A DNA stretch of 64,000 nucleotides from Tabrizicola oligotrophica (GTDB lineage Bacteria; Pseudomonadota; Alphaproteobacteria; Rhodobacterales; Rhodobacteraceae), in contig NZ_JAAIVJ010000001.1 of the NCBI RefSeq assembly GCF_011008935.1, forward strand, positions 186,001-250,000. The letters are read 5' to 3'. The notes under the pieces are model-generated. The model was not told where the DNA came from. It saw nothing but the letters and a program-made list of their open reading frames with translations, and made no database searches. Within the stretch, counting starts at the first letter, position 1, and every line of letters begins with the position of its first letter. Shown in pieces: positions 9,257 to 18,814 of the stretch. The position numbers and the translations under genes were made by a program.

Positions 9257-10395
9257 TGCTGCGCCGTCTGCACAAAGACCAGCCTGCGTCCTTTGAATTC
9301 ACCCCGGCGAACCTTGCCTGGGCCAAGGGGCAGATTTCCAAATACCCCGAGGGCCGTCAGGCCTCGGCGGTCATTCCCTTGCTGTGGCGCGCGCAGGAGC
9401 AGCACGGCTGGCTGACCCGCCCGGCGATCGAACATGTCGCCGACATGCTGGGCATGGCCTATATCCGGGCGCTGGAAGTGGCGACCTTCTACTTCATGTT
9501 CCAGCTGCAACCCGTTGGTTCTGTTGCCCATATCCAGATCTGCGGTACGACGTCCTGCATGATCTGCGGCGCCGAGGAGCTGATTGCGGTTTGCCAGGAG
9601 CTGATCTCGAAAGCCCCGCATGCCCTGTCGGCGGATGGCAAGTTTTCCTGGGAAGAAGTCGAATGCATGGGCGCCTGCGCCAATGCCCCGATGGCGCAGA
9701 TCGGCAAGGACTATTACGAAGACCTGACGGCCGGAAAGCTGCGCGACCTGATCGGCCGCTTCTCCAAGGGCGAGGTTCCGGTGCCGGGGCCGCAGAACGG
9801 CCGCTATGCCGCCGAGCCGCTGACCGGGCTGACCAGCCTGAAAGAGTTTGAATCGGGGCGCAAGCAATACAATGCCTCGGCCCAGCTGGCCGTCGACATC
9901 CGCGACACCGTGAAGCGCATCGACGGCACCGAAGTGCCGCTGACCACGCCCTGGCTTGGGGTGCCGGTGGCGACCAAGGCCAAGGCGGCGGTGAAGGAAG
10001 CTGCCGGCGCGGTGGCCGCCAAGGCCGCCGAGGGCGTGGCCAAGGCTGAAAAGGCCGTGAAGGCCAAGGTTGCCGAAGTGGCCGCCAAAGTCGTGGCCAA
10101 GGCCGAAGCGGGCAAGCAGCCCAAGGCGCTCAAGGCGCCGAAAAAGGGCAAGGCCGATGATCTGAAGACCCTCGAAGGCATCGGCCCGGCGCTGGAAAAG
10201 CTGCTGAACGATCTGGGCATCTTCCACTTCGACCAGATCGCCGTTTGGGGTGAGGCCGAGATTGCCTGGATCGACGGCAACCTCAAGGGCTTCAAGGGCC
10301 GCGCCAGCCGCGACCGCTGGGTGGCGCAGGCCCGGCTGATCGGCGAGGTGGGGGTCGAGGAATTCCTCACCCGCGCCAAGACCAACAATTACTGA
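9256..10395 (+). CDS. nuoE: NADH-quinone oxidoreductase subunit E with long C-terminal extension
   Basis: NuoE (24-kDa) binds the [2Fe-2S] cluster N1a in the NADH-oxidising module. Cluster ligands are C96 and C101 (CGTTSC) and C137 and C141 (CMGAC). The standard domain ends near residue 165. The protein then continues for about 210 residues: a linker, an Ala/Lys-rich stretch of about 60 residues (roughly 235-300), and a helix-hairpin-helix-like domain ([19 protein letters not shown], about 306-372). Extended NuoE proteins are known in Rhodobacter relatives. The extension is not part of the catalytic core, and its role is unclear. Confidence 0.95.
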   Translation: MLRRLHKDQPASFEFTPANLAWAKGQISKYPEGRQASAVIPLLWRAQEQHGWLTRPAIEHVADMLGMAYIRALEVATFYFMFQLQPVGSVAHIQICGTTSCMICGAEELIAVCQELISKAPHALSADGKFSWEEVECMGACANAPMAQIGKDYYEDLTAGKLRDLIGRFSKGEVPVPGPQNGRYAAEPLTGLTSLKEFESGRKQYNASAQLAVDIRDTVKRIDGTEVPLTTPWLGVPVATKAKAAVKEAAGAVAAKAAEGVAKAEKAVKAKVAEVAAKVVAKAEAGKQPKALKAPKKGKADDLKTLEGIGPALEKLLNDLGIFHFDQIAVWGEAEIAWIDGNLKGFKGRASRDRWVAQARLIGEVGVEEFLTRAKTNNY

Positions 10396-10407
10396 CGGGG
10401 GCAGGGG

Positions 10408-10653
10408 ATGGCTGACCATCATCACGAACACGAACCCGTTGACGGCCCCTGGGCCGGCGGCTGGCTGGTGGCGGCGGGCGCGGGGCTTCTGGCTGCCGTG
10501 GCCGCGCGGGCGATCGGCGATGTCGCCCTGTCGCCGGCGGTGCTGGTCGGCCTTGTGACCTTCGGCGTCTTCGGCGTGCTGCTCGGATCGGGCGGCGTCG
10601 AGCGGGCGGAATTCGACGACCATGGCGATGACCATGGTCACGCGCATCATTAA
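10408..10653 (+). CDS. Small His-rich membrane protein in the nuo operon
   Basis: This 81-residue protein of unknown function lies between nuoE and nuoF. It has two predicted transmembrane helices (about 17-35 and 42-61) and histidine-rich ends: ADHHHEHE at the N-terminus and DDHGDDHGHAHH at the C-terminus. With an even number of helices both ends would face the same side. A metal-binding or assembly role is possible but unproven. The ribosome site GGGGCAGGGG lies just before the ATG, and the gene is 12 nt from nuoE. Similar small open frames occur in Rhodobacter nuo operons. Confidence 0.75.
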   Translation: MADHHHEHEPVDGPWAGGWLVAAGAGLLAAVAARAIGDVALSPAVLVGLVTFGVFGVLLGSGGVERAEFDDHGDDHGHAHH

Positions 10654-10663
10654 GGGCGATGCG

Positions 10664-10882
10664 GTGAGCGGCCCCGGGCGGGATCAGGAAACGGCGAAAC
10701 AGGCGCGGCTGGCCGCGATTGTGCTGGCCGGCACCATGATCCTGTGGATGGGGGCGCAGGTTGTGGGCGGCGAGATGGGGTGGCCGGCGAAATACACCCT
10801 GCTCGTCGATCTTGCGGCGCTGGCCGGGTTCATCTGGTCATTGGCCGTGACGTATCAGATCTGGCGCAAGCGCCGGGGTTAG
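10664..10882 (+). CDS. DUF5337-like small membrane protein
   Basis: This 72-residue protein probably starts at GTG 10664, with AAGGG 7 nt upstream; a longer in-frame version from 10622 would overlap the previous gene. It has two transmembrane helices (about 16-34 and 44-62) and a short basic tail (QIWRKRRG). It resembles the DUF5337 family, which I recall as a Rhodobacteraceae protein found beside complex I genes. No catalytic motif is visible. A role as an accessory or assembly factor is an inference from position alone. Confidence 0.7.
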   Translation: MSGPGRDQETAKQARLAAIVLAGTMILWMGAQVVGGEMGWPAKYTLLVDLAALAGFIWSLAVTYQIWRKRRG

Positions 10883-10895
10883 GAAGAGGGGCATC

Positions 10896-12191
10896 ATGCT
10901 CAAGGATCAGGACCGCATCTTTACCAACCTCTACGGGATGCATGACCGCTCCCTTGCGGGCGCGAAGAAGCGTGGCCACTGGAACGGCACGGCCGACCTC
11001 ATCAAGCTCGGCCGCGACAAGCTGGTGGAGATCGTCAAGGCCTCCGGCCTGCGGGGCCGGGGCGGGGCGGGCTTCCCGACGGGTCTGAAATGGTCCTTCA
11101 TGCCGAAGCAGTCCGATGGCCGCCCGTCCTATCTGGTGATCAACGCCGACGAATCCGAGCCCGGGACCTGCAAGGACCGCGAGATCATGCGGCATGACCC
11201 GCACACGCTGATCGAAGGCGCGCTGATTGCCTCTTTCGCCATGGGGGCGAACACCTGCTACATCTACATTCGCGGCGAATACATCCGCGAGCGTGAGGCG
11301 CTGCAGGCGGCGATCGACGAATGCTATGAGGCGGGGCTTCTGGGCAAGAACGCCGCGAAATCCGGCTGGGATTTCGACCTTTACCTGCACCACGGCGCCG
11401 GCGCCTATATTTGCGGCGAGGAAACCGCGCTTCTGGAAAGCCTTGAGGGCAAGAAGGGCATGCCGCGGATGAAGCCGCCGTTCCCGGCTGGCTCGGGTCT
11501 GTACGGCTGTCCGACCACGGTGAACAACGTCGAATCCATCGCCGTCGTTCCGACCATCCTGCGCCGCGGGGCCGACTGGTTCGCCTCCTTCGGCCGCCCG
11601 AACAACGCCGGGACCAAGCTTTTCGGCATCTCGGGCCATGTGAATAACCCCTGCGTGGTTGAAGAAGCCATGTCGATCCCGCTGAAAGAGCTTTTGGAGC
11701 GGCATTGCGGCGGCGTGCGCGGCGGCTGGAAGAACCTGAAAGCGGTCATTCCGGGCGGCTCTTCGGTGCCTTTGCTGACGCAGGCCCAGTGCGACGATGC
11801 GCTGATGGATTTCGACTGGCTGCGCGAGCAGCGCTCGGGTCTTGGCACCGCGGCGGTGATTGTCATGGACAATTCGACCGATGTCATCAAGGCGATCTGG
11901 CGGCTGTCGAAGTTCTACAAGCATGAAAGCTGCGGCCAATGCACGCCCTGCCGTGAAGGCACCGGCTGGATGATGCGGGTGATGGACCGGCTGGTGCGCG
12001 GCGAGGCGGAGGTCGAGGAAATCGACATGCTGCTTTCCGTCACCAAGCAGGTTGAAGGCCACACGATCTGCGCCCTTGGCGACGCGGCGGCCTGGCCGAT
12101 CCAGGGCCTTGTCCGCGCCTTCCGCGAGGAGATCGAGGACCGCATCAAGGCGAAGAAGACCGGCCGCATGGGCGCGCTGGCGGCCGAGTAA
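10896..12191 (+). CDS. nuoF: NADH-quinone oxidoreductase subunit F
   Basis: NuoF (51-kDa) binds NADH, FMN and cluster N3. Visible features are the NADH/FMN glycine motif [14 protein letters not shown] (about residues 52-65), the [11 protein letters not shown] segment, the [16 protein letters not shown] motif and the cluster motif [12 protein letters not shown] (about 346-357), with the fourth ligand in HTICALGD. The length (431 residues) is typical. It is followed without a gap by a small lipoprotein gene. Confidence 0.97.
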   Translation: MLKDQDRIFTNLYGMHDRSLAGAKKRGHWNGTADLIKLGRDKLVEIVKASGLRGRGGAGFPTGLKWSFMPKQSDGRPSYLVINADESEPGTCKDREIMRHDPHTLIEGALIASFAMGANTCYIYIRGEYIREREALQAAIDECYEAGLLGKNAAKSGWDFDLYLHHGAGAYICGEETALLESLEGKKGMPRMKPPFPAGSGLYGCPTTVNNVESIAVVPTILRRGADWFASFGRPNNAGTKLFGISGHVNNPCVVEEAMSIPLKELLERHCGGVRGGWKNLKAVIPGGSSVPLLTQAQCDDALMDFDWLREQRSGLGTAAVIVMDNSTDVIKAIWRLSKFYKHESCGQCTPCREGTGWMMRVMDRLVRGEAEVEEIDMLLSVTKQVEGHTICALGDAAAWPIQGLVRAFREEIEDRIKAKKTGRMGALAAE

Positions 12192-12509
12192 GTGAAGGGG
12201 ATTGCGATCATGTCCATGGGTCTTCTGACCGCTTGCGTCGCACCGGGCTCGCGCCCGATGCCGCTGGCTGCCAGCGGGCCGGTGTCCGTGTCGCATGAGG
12301 GCGTGGCCTATCTCGTCGACCTGCAGCCGACGCTCACAGGCGCGCAGATGACGATTTCGGCCGAAACCGACGCGCTGGCCTTCGATCAGGGCCTGACTGC
12401 CAAGCGCGTGGCCGAACGCTTTTGCGCCGGGCGCGGCGGCCGGGTCGATCCGCGGGCGCTTGGCCGCTTTGTCGGCGGAAACTGGCTGTTCGACGGGGGC
12501 TGCGCATGA
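12192..12509 (+). CDS. Small putative lipoprotein between nuoF and nuoG
   Basis: This 105-residue protein starts at GTG 12192, directly after the nuoF stop. The N-terminus is a short lipoprotein signal ending in the lipobox LTAC (Cys15), so the mature protein is probably anchored on the periplasmic side of the inner membrane or in the outer membrane. The rest has two cysteines (Cys81 and the penultimate residue) that could pair. I do not recognise a family. Co-transcription with complex I is clear from the spacing, but the function is unknown. Confidence 0.7.
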   Translation: MKGIAIMSMGLLTACVAPGSRPMPLAASGPVSVSHEGVAYLVDLQPTLTGAQMTISAETDALAFDQGLTAKRVAERFCAGRGGRVDPRALGRFVGGNWLFDGGCA

Positions 12510-12537
12510 CGATGACAGCCGCCCGTCATGGCATATC

Positions 12538-12576
12538 AAAGGGGTTTGCCCCATCTGAAGGGGCAGGCAAACCTTT
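12538..12576 (+). other. Competing hairpins before the DUF5333 gene
   Basis: Two overlapping inverted repeats share bases: TGCCCC (12547-12552) with GGGGCA (12560-12565), and GGTTTGCC (12543-12550) with GGCAAACC (12566-12573), the second extended by AAA/TTT across a 2-nt bulge. Only one can form at a time. They lie just before the ribosome site TTTGGAG. Confidence 0.5.
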
Positions 12577-12586
12577 GGAGGCCCTC

Positions 12587-12985
12587 ATGAAAACCACCTT
12601 GCCCCTTGCTTTCGCCCTGATCGCCGCCCCCGCCTTGGCGCTGGAGCCGATCACTGCGGAAAAGCACATCAATGAAACCCTGCTCATGGGCTTCATTGCC
12701 GATGCCATTGACGACAATTGCGACACCATCTCGGCCCGCAAGCTGCGGGCGCTGGGAGAACTGATGTCGCTGCGGGATTACGCGCTCGACAAGGGCTATA
12801 GCCGTGACGAGGTTTCGGCCTTTGTCGAGGACAAGGCCGAAAAGACCCGCCGCAAGGCCGCCGCCGCCGACTGGCTTGCGGCGCGCGGCGCGGTGCCGGG
12901 GCAGGGTGCGGCCTTTTGCACGGTGGGTGCGGAAGAAATCGCCAAGGATACGCTCATCGGGCAGCTGTTGCGGTCCGACGAGTAA
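12587..12985 (+). CDS. DUF5333-like exported protein
   Basis: This 132-residue protein has a clean signal peptide (MKTTLPLAFALIAAPALA, cleavage near residue 18), which decides the start at 12587; TTGGAG lies about 8 nt upstream. The mature part is helical and includes DNCDTISARKLRALGEL and an acidic/basic helix. It has two cysteines (in DDNC and AAFC), possibly a disulfide in the periplasm. It resembles DUF5333, a Rhodobacteraceae family known to me only from genome annotation. It sits between nuoF and nuoG, where a cytoplasmic enzyme partner is not expected. Confidence 0.72.
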   Translation: MKTTLPLAFALIAAPALALEPITAEKHINETLLMGFIADAIDDNCDTISARKLRALGELMSLRDYALDKGYSRDEVSAFVEDKAEKTRRKAAAADWLAARGAVPGQGAAFCTVGAEEIAKDTLIGQLLRSDE

Positions 12986-13054
12986 GGGCGCGGGAAAGAG
13001 ATTGCCGGTTTCGGGAAGGCCCGGAGGCGGAACCAGTGAAGGACGGGTAGGCAG

Positions 13055-15064
13055 ATGACCAACCTCAAGAAGATCAGCATCGACGGCATCGAGGTCGAGG
13101 TGGATGGCGCGATGACCATCATTCAGGCCGCCGAGGTGGCGGGCGTGGAAATTCCGCGCTTCTGCTACCACGAGCGGCTGTCGATCGCGGGCAACTGCCG
13201 GATGTGTCTGGTCGAGGTCGTCGGTGGCCCGCCGAAGCCCGCCGCCTCCTGCGCCATGCAGGTGCGCGACCTGCGCCCCGGCCCGAACGGCGAGGCGCCG
13301 GTGGTCAAGACCACTTCGCCGATGGTGAAGAAGGCCCGCGAGGGGGTGATGGAGTTCCTGCTCATCAACCACCCGCTCGATTGCCCGATCTGCGATCAGG
13401 GTGGCGAATGCGACCTGCAGGATCAGGCGATGGCCTACGGCGTCGACTTCTCGCGCTACCGCGAGCCGAAGCGCGCCAGCGACAACCTGAACCTCGGCCC
13501 CTTGGTCAAGACCGAGATGACGCGCTGCATCTCCTGCACCCGCTGCGTGCGCTTCACCACCGAGGTCGCCGGCATCACCCAGATGGGCCAGACCGGCCGG
13601 GGCGAGGACAGCGAGATCACCAGCTACCTGAACCTGACGCTGGATTCGAACCTGCAGGGCAACATCATCGACCTCTGCCCGGTCGGCGCGCTGACCTCGA
13701 AACCCTATGCCTTCACCGCCCGCCCGTGGGAGCTGACCAAGACCGAGTCGATCGACGTGATGGACGCGCTTGGCGCCAACATCCGCATCGACACCAAAGG
13801 CCGCGAAGTCATGCGCATCCTGCCGCGCAACCATGACGGCGTGAACGAGGAATGGATTTCCGACAAGTCGCGCTTCATCTGGGACGGTCTGCGCCGGCAG
13901 CGGCTGGACACGCCCTACATCCGCGAGAACGGCAAGCTGCGCAAGGCGTCGTGGGGCGAGGCGCTGGGTGCCGCCGCCGCCGCGATGAAGGGCAAGAAGG
14001 TGGCCGGCCTTGTGGGTGATCTCGCCCCGGTCGAGGCGGCTTATTCGCTGAAAACGCTGGTGGAATCGCTCGGCGGTTCGGTGGAATGCCGCACCGACAA
14101 TGCGAAGCTTCCGGTGGGCAACCGCTCGGCCTATGTCGGCACCGCCGCGATCGAGGACATCGACTCGGCCAAGGTGATCCTGCTGATCGGCACCAATCCG
14201 CGCGTCGAAAGCCCGGTTCTGAACGCCCGCATCCGCAAGGCCTGGACCAAGGGCGCGATGGTGGGGCTGATCGGCGAAGCCGCCGATCTGACCTATGACT
14301 ACAAGCACATGGGCACTGACCGCGCCGCGCTGGTCGATCTGGTGGCCAAGGTGCAGGCCAAGGACAACACCGTCGTCATCATCGGCCAGGGCGCGATCAA
14401 TGAGGCGGACGGCGAGGCGGTTCTGTCGCAGGCCATGGCCTATGCGACGGGGGCAGGGGCCAAGTTCATGGTGCTGCATACGGCTGCGGGTCGTGTCGGC
14501 GCGATGGATGTCGGCGCCGTCACCGAGGGCGGTCTGGCCAAGGCCACCGAAGGGGCCGAGGTGATCTACAACCTCGGGTCCGATGAGGTGGACATCGCCG
14601 CCGGTCCCTTCGTGATCTATCAGGGCAGCCATGGCGACCGCGGCGCGCTGCGCGCCGACGTGATCCTGCCGGGTGCCGCCTATACGGAAGAAAACGGGCT
14701 CTTCGTCAACACCGAGGGCCGCCCGCAACTGGCGATGCGTGCCGGCTTCGCGCCGGGCGCGGCCAAGGAAAACTGGGCGATCCTGCGGGCGCTGTCGGCC
14801 GAGGTCGGCCAGACCCTGCCGTGGGACAGCCTTGCGGCCCTGCGCGCCGCGCTTGTCGCCAAGCACCCGCACCTCGGGCGCATCGACGAGGTGGCGGCGA
14901 ATGACTGGCAGCCGCTGGCGGTCAAGGCCCCGGCCAAGGCCACCTTCCGGCCCGCGGTCCGCGAGTTCTACCTGACCAACCCCATCGCGCGGGCCTCTGC
15001 CGTGATGGGCGAGCTGGCGGCGATGGCGTCGGCCCGCGCCTCCGGCAAACTGGCGGCGGAGTAA
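13055..15064 (+). CDS. nuoG: NADH-quinone oxidoreductase subunit G
   Basis: NuoG (75-kDa) is the large iron-sulfur subunit of the peripheral arm, 669 residues. The N-terminal part binds a [2Fe-2S] cluster (CYHE, CRMC, then a Cys about 14 residues on). It is followed by the His-ligated [4Fe-4S] motif [17 protein letters not shown] and the ferredoxin-like [10 protein letters not shown] with a later CPVGAL. The remainder is the molybdopterin-oxidoreductase-like fold, without cofactor, as in mitochondria-type enzymes. AAGGACGGGTAGG before the ATG supports the start. Confidence 0.97.
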   Translation: MTNLKKISIDGIEVEVDGAMTIIQAAEVAGVEIPRFCYHERLSIAGNCRMCLVEVVGGPPKPAASCAMQVRDLRPGPNGEAPVVKTTSPMVKKAREGVMEFLLINHPLDCPICDQGGECDLQDQAMAYGVDFSRYREPKRASDNLNLGPLVKTEMTRCISCTRCVRFTTEVAGITQMGQTGRGEDSEITSYLNLTLDSNLQGNIIDLCPVGALTSKPYAFTARPWELTKTESIDVMDALGANIRIDTKGREVMRILPRNHDGVNEEWISDKSRFIWDGLRRQRLDTPYIRENGKLRKASWGEALGAAAAAMKGKKVAGLVGDLAPVEAAYSLKTLVESLGGSVECRTDNAKLPVGNRSAYVGTAAIEDIDSAKVILLIGTNPRVESPVLNARIRKAWTKGAMVGLIGEAADLTYDYKHMGTDRAALVDLVAKVQAKDNTVVIIGQGAINEADGEAVLSQAMAYATGAGAKFMVLHTAAGRVGAMDVGAVTEGGLAKATEGAEVIYNLGSDEVDIAAGPFVIYQGSHGDRGALRADVILPGAAYTEENGLFVNTEGRPQLAMRAGFAPGAAKENWAILRALSAEVGQTLPWDSLAALRAALVAKHPHLGRIDEVAANDWQPLAVKAPAKATFRPAVREFYLTNPIARASAVMGELAAMASARASGKLAAE

Positions 15065-15071
15065 CCGGCCC

Positions 15072-15479
15072 ATGCGCGCTACCTGCCAGACGCTTGGCCT
15101 GATCGGGATCGCTTCGGCGGTTCTGGTCGGCTGCGGCGGGGGCAGCGAGCAGGCTTCGCAAGGGACGGTCGCGCCCCGCTACACCGGGATCGAGACCATC
15201 CTGCTGGACGGCGATCTGGTGAATTTCCGGGTGGAGATGACCGGCGCGCGCGACAATCGGGACGTGGCCGCCTATGCGGCCTGTGCTGCGGCGCAATATG
15301 CGCTGATCCGGGGCTTTGGATTTGCCCGTCATGTGCGGACAAATGTCGATAATCAGGGTGGAACTTGGCGCGGGGATGCGGTTTACACCATCTCGGCGGC
15401 GCTGCCCGAAGGGTTGAAAACGATAGATGCCGAAGTGACCGTGCGCGACTGTGCTGCGCAAGGTATACCAACGGTTTAA
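15072..15479 (+). CDS. Putative lipoprotein between nuoG and nuoH
   Basis: This 135-residue protein has a lipoprotein signal ending in LVGC (Cys21), followed by a Gly/Ser-rich linker. The mature part reads like a small alpha/beta domain, with YTGIETILLDGDLVNFRVEM, a helix around AAYAACAAAQYALIRGFG, and strands with an Asn/Gly-rich turn. I know of no named family. It starts 7 nt after the nuoG stop and is co-transcribed with complex I, though the mature protein must face the periplasm. Confidence 0.72.
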   Translation: MRATCQTLGLIGIASAVLVGCGGGSEQASQGTVAPRYTGIETILLDGDLVNFRVEMTGARDNRDVAAYAACAAAQYALIRGFGFARHVRTNVDNQGGTWRGDAVYTISAALPEGLKTIDAEVTVRDCAAQGIPTV

Positions 15480-15509
15480 GGCCAAAAGGCTAAAGGGACG
15501 TGAGGGATC

Positions 15510-16547
15510 ATGGCTGACTTCTTTCAAACGGGCCTCGGAATTGCGGTGCTGATTGCGCTGCAAAGCCTTGCGATCATCGCCTTCGTGATGCTGAGCCTTC
15601 TGTTCCTCGTCTACGGCGACCGGAAGATCTGGGCGGCGGTGCAGATGCGCAAGGGGCCGAACGTGGTGGGGGCCTTCGGGCTTTTGCAATCGGTGGCCGA
15701 CGCGCTGAAATATGTCGTCAAGGAAATCGTCATCCCGGCCGGCGCCGACCGCCCGGTGTTCTTCCTTGCCCCGATGCTGTCCTTCGTCCTCGCCATCCTC
15801 GCCTGGGCGGTGGTGCCCTTCGATCAGGGCTGGGTCCTGGCCGACATCAACGTGGCGATCCTCTTCGTCTTTGCCGCCTCCTCGCTTGAGGTCTACGGCG
15901 TCATCATGGGCGGCTGGGCCTCGAACTCGAAATACCCCTTCCTCGGCTCGCTGCGGTCGGCGGCGCAGATGATCTCCTACGAAGTCAGCCTTGGCCTCAT
16001 CATCATCGGCATCATCATCTCGACCGGCTCGATGAGCTTTGGGTCCATCGTGGCGGCGCAGGACGGCGATCTGGGCCTTCTGAACTGGTACTGGCTGCCG
16101 CATTTCCCGATGGTGTTCCTGTTCTTCATCTCGGCGCTCGCGGAAACCAACCGCCCGCCCTTCGACCTGCCGGAAGCGGAATCGGAACTCGTCGCCGGCT
16201 TCATGGTGGAATATTCCTCGACCCCGTACCTTCTGTTCATGGCCGGCGAATACATCGCCATCTTCCTGATGTGCGCGCTGATTTCGCTGCTGTTCTTCGG
16301 CGGCTGGCTGTCGCCCATCCCCGGCATCGCCGATGGCTGGTGGTGGATGGTGGCGAAGATGTGGGTGTTCTTCTTCTTCTTCGCCATGGTGAAGGCCATC
16401 GTGCCGCGCTACCGCTATGACCAGCTGATGCGGATCGGCTGGAAAGTCTTCCTGCCGATGTCGCTGGCCTGGGTCGTGATTGTGTCCTTCCTGGCGAAGT
16501 ACGAAGTGTTCGGCACCTTCTGGGCGCGCTGGACGGTGGGCGGCTGA
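15510..16547 (+). CDS. nuoH: NADH-quinone oxidoreductase subunit H
   Basis: NuoH (ND1) is a 345-residue membrane subunit with about eight helices at the junction of the two arms, forming part of the quinone entry channel. Signature segments are [20 protein letters not shown] near the N-terminus, the loop [23 protein letters not shown] (broken motif: [11 protein letters not shown] and [12 protein letters not shown]), and [13 protein letters not shown] near the C-terminus. ACGTGAGG precedes the ATG. The next gene starts 3 nt after its stop. Confidence 0.97.
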   Translation: MADFFQTGLGIAVLIALQSLAIIAFVMLSLLFLVYGDRKIWAAVQMRKGPNVVGAFGLLQSVADALKYVVKEIVIPAGADRPVFFLAPMLSFVLAILAWAVVPFDQGWVLADINVAILFVFAASSLEVYGVIMGGWASNSKYPFLGSLRSAAQMISYEVSLGLIIIGIIISTGSMSFGSIVAAQDGDLGLLNWYWLPHFPMVFLFFISALAETNRPPFDLPEAESELVAGFMVEYSSTPYLLFMAGEYIAIFLMCALISLLFFGGWLSPIPGIADGWWWMVAKMWVFFFFFAMVKAIVPRYRYDQLMRIGWKVFLPMSLAWVVIVSFLAKYEVFGTFWARWTVGG

Positions 16548-16550
16548 TCC

Positions 16551-17294
16551 ATGGGCATTTCGGTTCCCCTTTTCCGCCAACTGGCCGAGCTTGGGCCGCG
16601 CATCGCGCGTCCCGAGGCCTCGGTCATGCTTGGCCGGCAGAAGTCGGTGCTGAAAGCCCGCAACCGCGCCTATTACAAGACGGCGCTGAAGGATTACGGC
16701 CACAAGGCCAAGGTGGACGAGCTGTTCGACGACAGCGGCTTTGCCGAGCCGATGCTGGAAAAGCTGGGCTTCGGCGCGGTGCAGACCATGGATTTTTCCG
16801 CCTACGAAGGCGCCGAGATCCTGCACGACCTGAACCAGCCGGTGCCGAAGGATCTGCACGGCCGCTTCGACTTCATTCTCGACGGCGGCACGCTGGAACA
16901 TGTGTTCAACGTCGCGCAGTCCTTCCAGAACATCTTCCACATGCTGCGGGCGGGCGGCACCTTCGTGTCTGCAACGCCCTTCAACGGCTGGCCAGGGCAT
17001 GGCTTTTATCAGTTCCAGCCCGATCTTGTCTGGTCGTTCTGGAAATACATGGCGCATTGCGAAGTGGTGCGCTGCATCGCCCTGCCGAATGATCCTGAAA
17101 TGCGGTCCTTCGATCTGCCCGACAACAAGGGCGCGTCGCGGCGACGCGAATATGACGACAAGCTGCCTCCGGGCCGCGTGTTCCTGTATTATGAGGTCCG
17201 CAAACTGGCGGACAGCCACCTGGGCGGAGCGGCCTTGCAGGCCGACTACGAGACCAAGTGGAAGAAAAGCTCTGACGAGGAGAGCGAGCAATGA
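16551..17294 (+). CDS. SAM-dependent methyltransferase-like protein inserted between nuoH and nuoI
   Basis: This 247-residue protein has the second half of a class I methyltransferase fold: an acidic strand [20 protein letters not shown], then [22 protein letters not shown] and an HGFYQF segment. That combination is familiar from methyltransferases in surface-polysaccharide loci. The glycine-rich SAM motif I is not obvious; [13 protein letters not shown] stands in its place. Activity is therefore uncertain. The stop overlaps nuoI by ATGA and the gene is 3 nt from nuoH, so it is fully inside the operon. The substrate is unknown. Confidence 0.75.
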   Translation: MGISVPLFRQLAELGPRIARPEASVMLGRQKSVLKARNRAYYKTALKDYGHKAKVDELFDDSGFAEPMLEKLGFGAVQTMDFSAYEGAEILHDLNQPVPKDLHGRFDFILDGGTLEHVFNVAQSFQNIFHMLRAGGTFVSATPFNGWPGHGFYQFQPDLVWSFWKYMAHCEVVRCIALPNDPEMRSFDLPDNKGASRRREYDDKLPPGRVFLYYEVRKLADSHLGGAALQADYETKWKKSSDEESEQ

Positions 17295-17782
17295 GCATCG
17301 ACTTTGGCCGCGCCACCAAATACTTCCTGCTGATGGATTTCATCAAGGGCTTCGGCCTTGGCATGAAGTATTTCTTCGCCCCCAAGGCGACGCTGAACTA
17401 CCCGCATGAAAAGGGCCCCTTGTCGCCGCGCTTCCGCGGTGAACATGCGCTGCGCCGCTATCCGAACGGCGAGGAACGCTGCATCGCCTGCAAGCTCTGC
17501 GAGGCGATCTGCCCGGCGCAGGCCATCACCATCGACGCCGAACCGCGCGACGACGGCTCGCGCCGGACCACGCGCTATGACATCGACATGACCAAATGCA
17601 TCTATTGCGGCTTCTGCCAGGAGGCCTGCCCGGTCGATGCCATCGTCGAGGGGCCGAACTTCGAGTTTTCGACCGAGACCCGCGAGGAACTGTTCTACAC
17701 CAAGGAAAAACTCCTTGAGAACGGCGCCCGCTGGGAGGCCGAGATCGCCCGCAACCTTGAACTCGACGCCCCGTACCGGTGA
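17291..17782 (+). CDS. nuoI: NADH-quinone oxidoreductase subunit I
   Basis: NuoI (TYKY) is a 163-residue ferredoxin-like subunit with clusters N6a and N6b. Two motifs are seen: [14 protein letters not shown] and [15 protein letters not shown], each giving three ligands plus one swapped Cys-Pro. The N-terminal amphipathic part ([22 protein letters not shown]) lies along the membrane. The ATG overlaps the methyltransferase-like stop, and the next gene is 6 nt away. Confidence 0.97.
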   Translation: MSIDFGRATKYFLLMDFIKGFGLGMKYFFAPKATLNYPHEKGPLSPRFRGEHALRRYPNGEERCIACKLCEAICPAQAITIDAEPRDDGSRRTTRYDIDMTKCIYCGFCQEACPVDAIVEGPNFEFSTETREELFYTKEKLLENGARWEAEIARNLELDAPYR

Positions 17783-17788
17783 TCTGAC

Positions 17789-18199
17789 ATGACCGAAGCC
17801 TTCACGCAGATCTTCCAGCAGATGATGGAGCAGGGCCAGAAGATGGCGGCTGCCTTCCGTCCGGCCCTGGAGGGCATGGATGTGAAGGGCTTTGAAAAGC
17901 TCTTTCCGACCATGCCGAAAGAGTGGATCGAGGCCTGGTTCGGCAAGACCTTCAACCCCGAGGGGCTGGACGCCCGCACGCGCCTTCTGGTGACGATTGC
18001 GGCGCTGACGGTGCTGGGCGCGCAGGCCGAGCCGCAGATGCGGCTGACCATCCGGCAGGCGCTGACGGCAGGGGCCACGAAACGCGAGATCGCCGAGGTG
18101 ATCTGGCAAATGAGCATGTTCGGCGGCCTGCCCGCCATGCAAAAGGCGCTGGAAATCGCCCAGTCCGTCTTTGCCGAGACCGAGGAGAAAGACGCATGA
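17789..18199 (+). CDS. Carboxymuconolactone decarboxylase (AhpD-like) family protein
   Basis: This 136-residue all-helical protein matches the CMD fold: [48 protein letters not shown] and a following [17 protein letters not shown] (shown in two parts: [14 protein letters not shown], then [17 protein letters not shown]). The CxxC pair of AhpD-type peroxidases is absent, so a thiol peroxidase role is unlikely. In the pathway enzymes the fold acts as a small decarboxylase; here the substrate is unknown. It overlaps nuoJ by ATGA. Confidence 0.82.
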   Translation: MTEAFTQIFQQMMEQGQKMAAAFRPALEGMDVKGFEKLFPTMPKEWIEAWFGKTFNPEGLDARTRLLVTIAALTVLGAQAEPQMRLTIRQALTAGATKREIAEVIWQMSMFGGLPAMQKALEIAQSVFAETEEKDA

Positions 18200-18810
18200 C
18201 CGTCGCAGATTACGCCTTCTATGCCTTTGCCGTGGTGACGGTGGCCGCGGGCCTGATGGTTACCGTCAGCCGCAACCCGGTGCATTCGGTCTTGTGGCTG
18301 ATCCTCGCCTTCCTGTCCTCGGCCGGGCTCTTCGTGCTTCTGGGCGCCGAATTCGTCGCCATGCTGCTCATCATCGTCTATGTCGGCGCGGTGGCGGTCT
18401 TGTTCCTGTTCGTGGTCATGATGCTCGACGTCGACTTCACCGAACTTAAGGGCGAGATGGCGCGCACCATGCCCTTGGCGCTTTTGGTGGGGGTGGTGAT
18501 CCTGATGGAACTGGCGCTTGGCGTCGGCGCGTGGACTCAGGCCGAGGGCGCCATGGGCCTGCGCGCCGCGGTGGCGCCGGCGGCGGATCAGGTGGAGAAC
18601 ACCCGCGCGCTGGGGTTGATGCTCTATGACAAATACATCCTCCTATTCCAGCTTGCCGGCCTGATCCTGCTGGTCGCCATGATCGGCGCGATCCTTCTGA
18701 CCATGCGGCACAGGAAGGACGTCAAGCGCCAGAACGTGCTGGCCCAGATGTGGCGCGATCCGGCCAAGGCGCTGGAGCTGAAGGATGTGAAACCGGGGCA
18801 GGGGTTGTGA
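18196..18810 (+). CDS. nuoJ: NADH-quinone oxidoreductase subunit J
   Basis: NuoJ (ND6) is a 204-residue membrane protein with five transmembrane helices. The conserved segment [21 protein letters not shown] and the pi-bulge helix [20 protein letters not shown] are present (about residues 32-52 and 56-76). A start at 18196 fits the family N-terminus and overlaps the preceding gene by ATGA. The C-terminal tail (after about residue 170) is polar. A 141-bp repeat-bearing gap follows, unusual inside this operon. Confidence 0.96.
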   Translation: MTVADYAFYAFAVVTVAAGLMVTVSRNPVHSVLWLILAFLSSAGLFVLLGAEFVAMLLIIVYVGAVAVLFLFVVMMLDVDFTELKGEMARTMPLALLVGVVILMELALGVGAWTQAEGAMGLRAAVAPAADQVENTRALGLMLYDKYILLFQLAGLILLVAMIGAILLTMRHRKDVKRQNVLAQMWRDPAKALELKDVKPGQGL

Positions 18811-18814
18811 CTTT

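Noticed and set aside
12536-15073. Open frame of about 845 codons on the minus strand, opposite nuoG
   Set aside because: It reads as Arg/Gly/His-rich noise; nuoG on the plus strand has all its cluster ligands.
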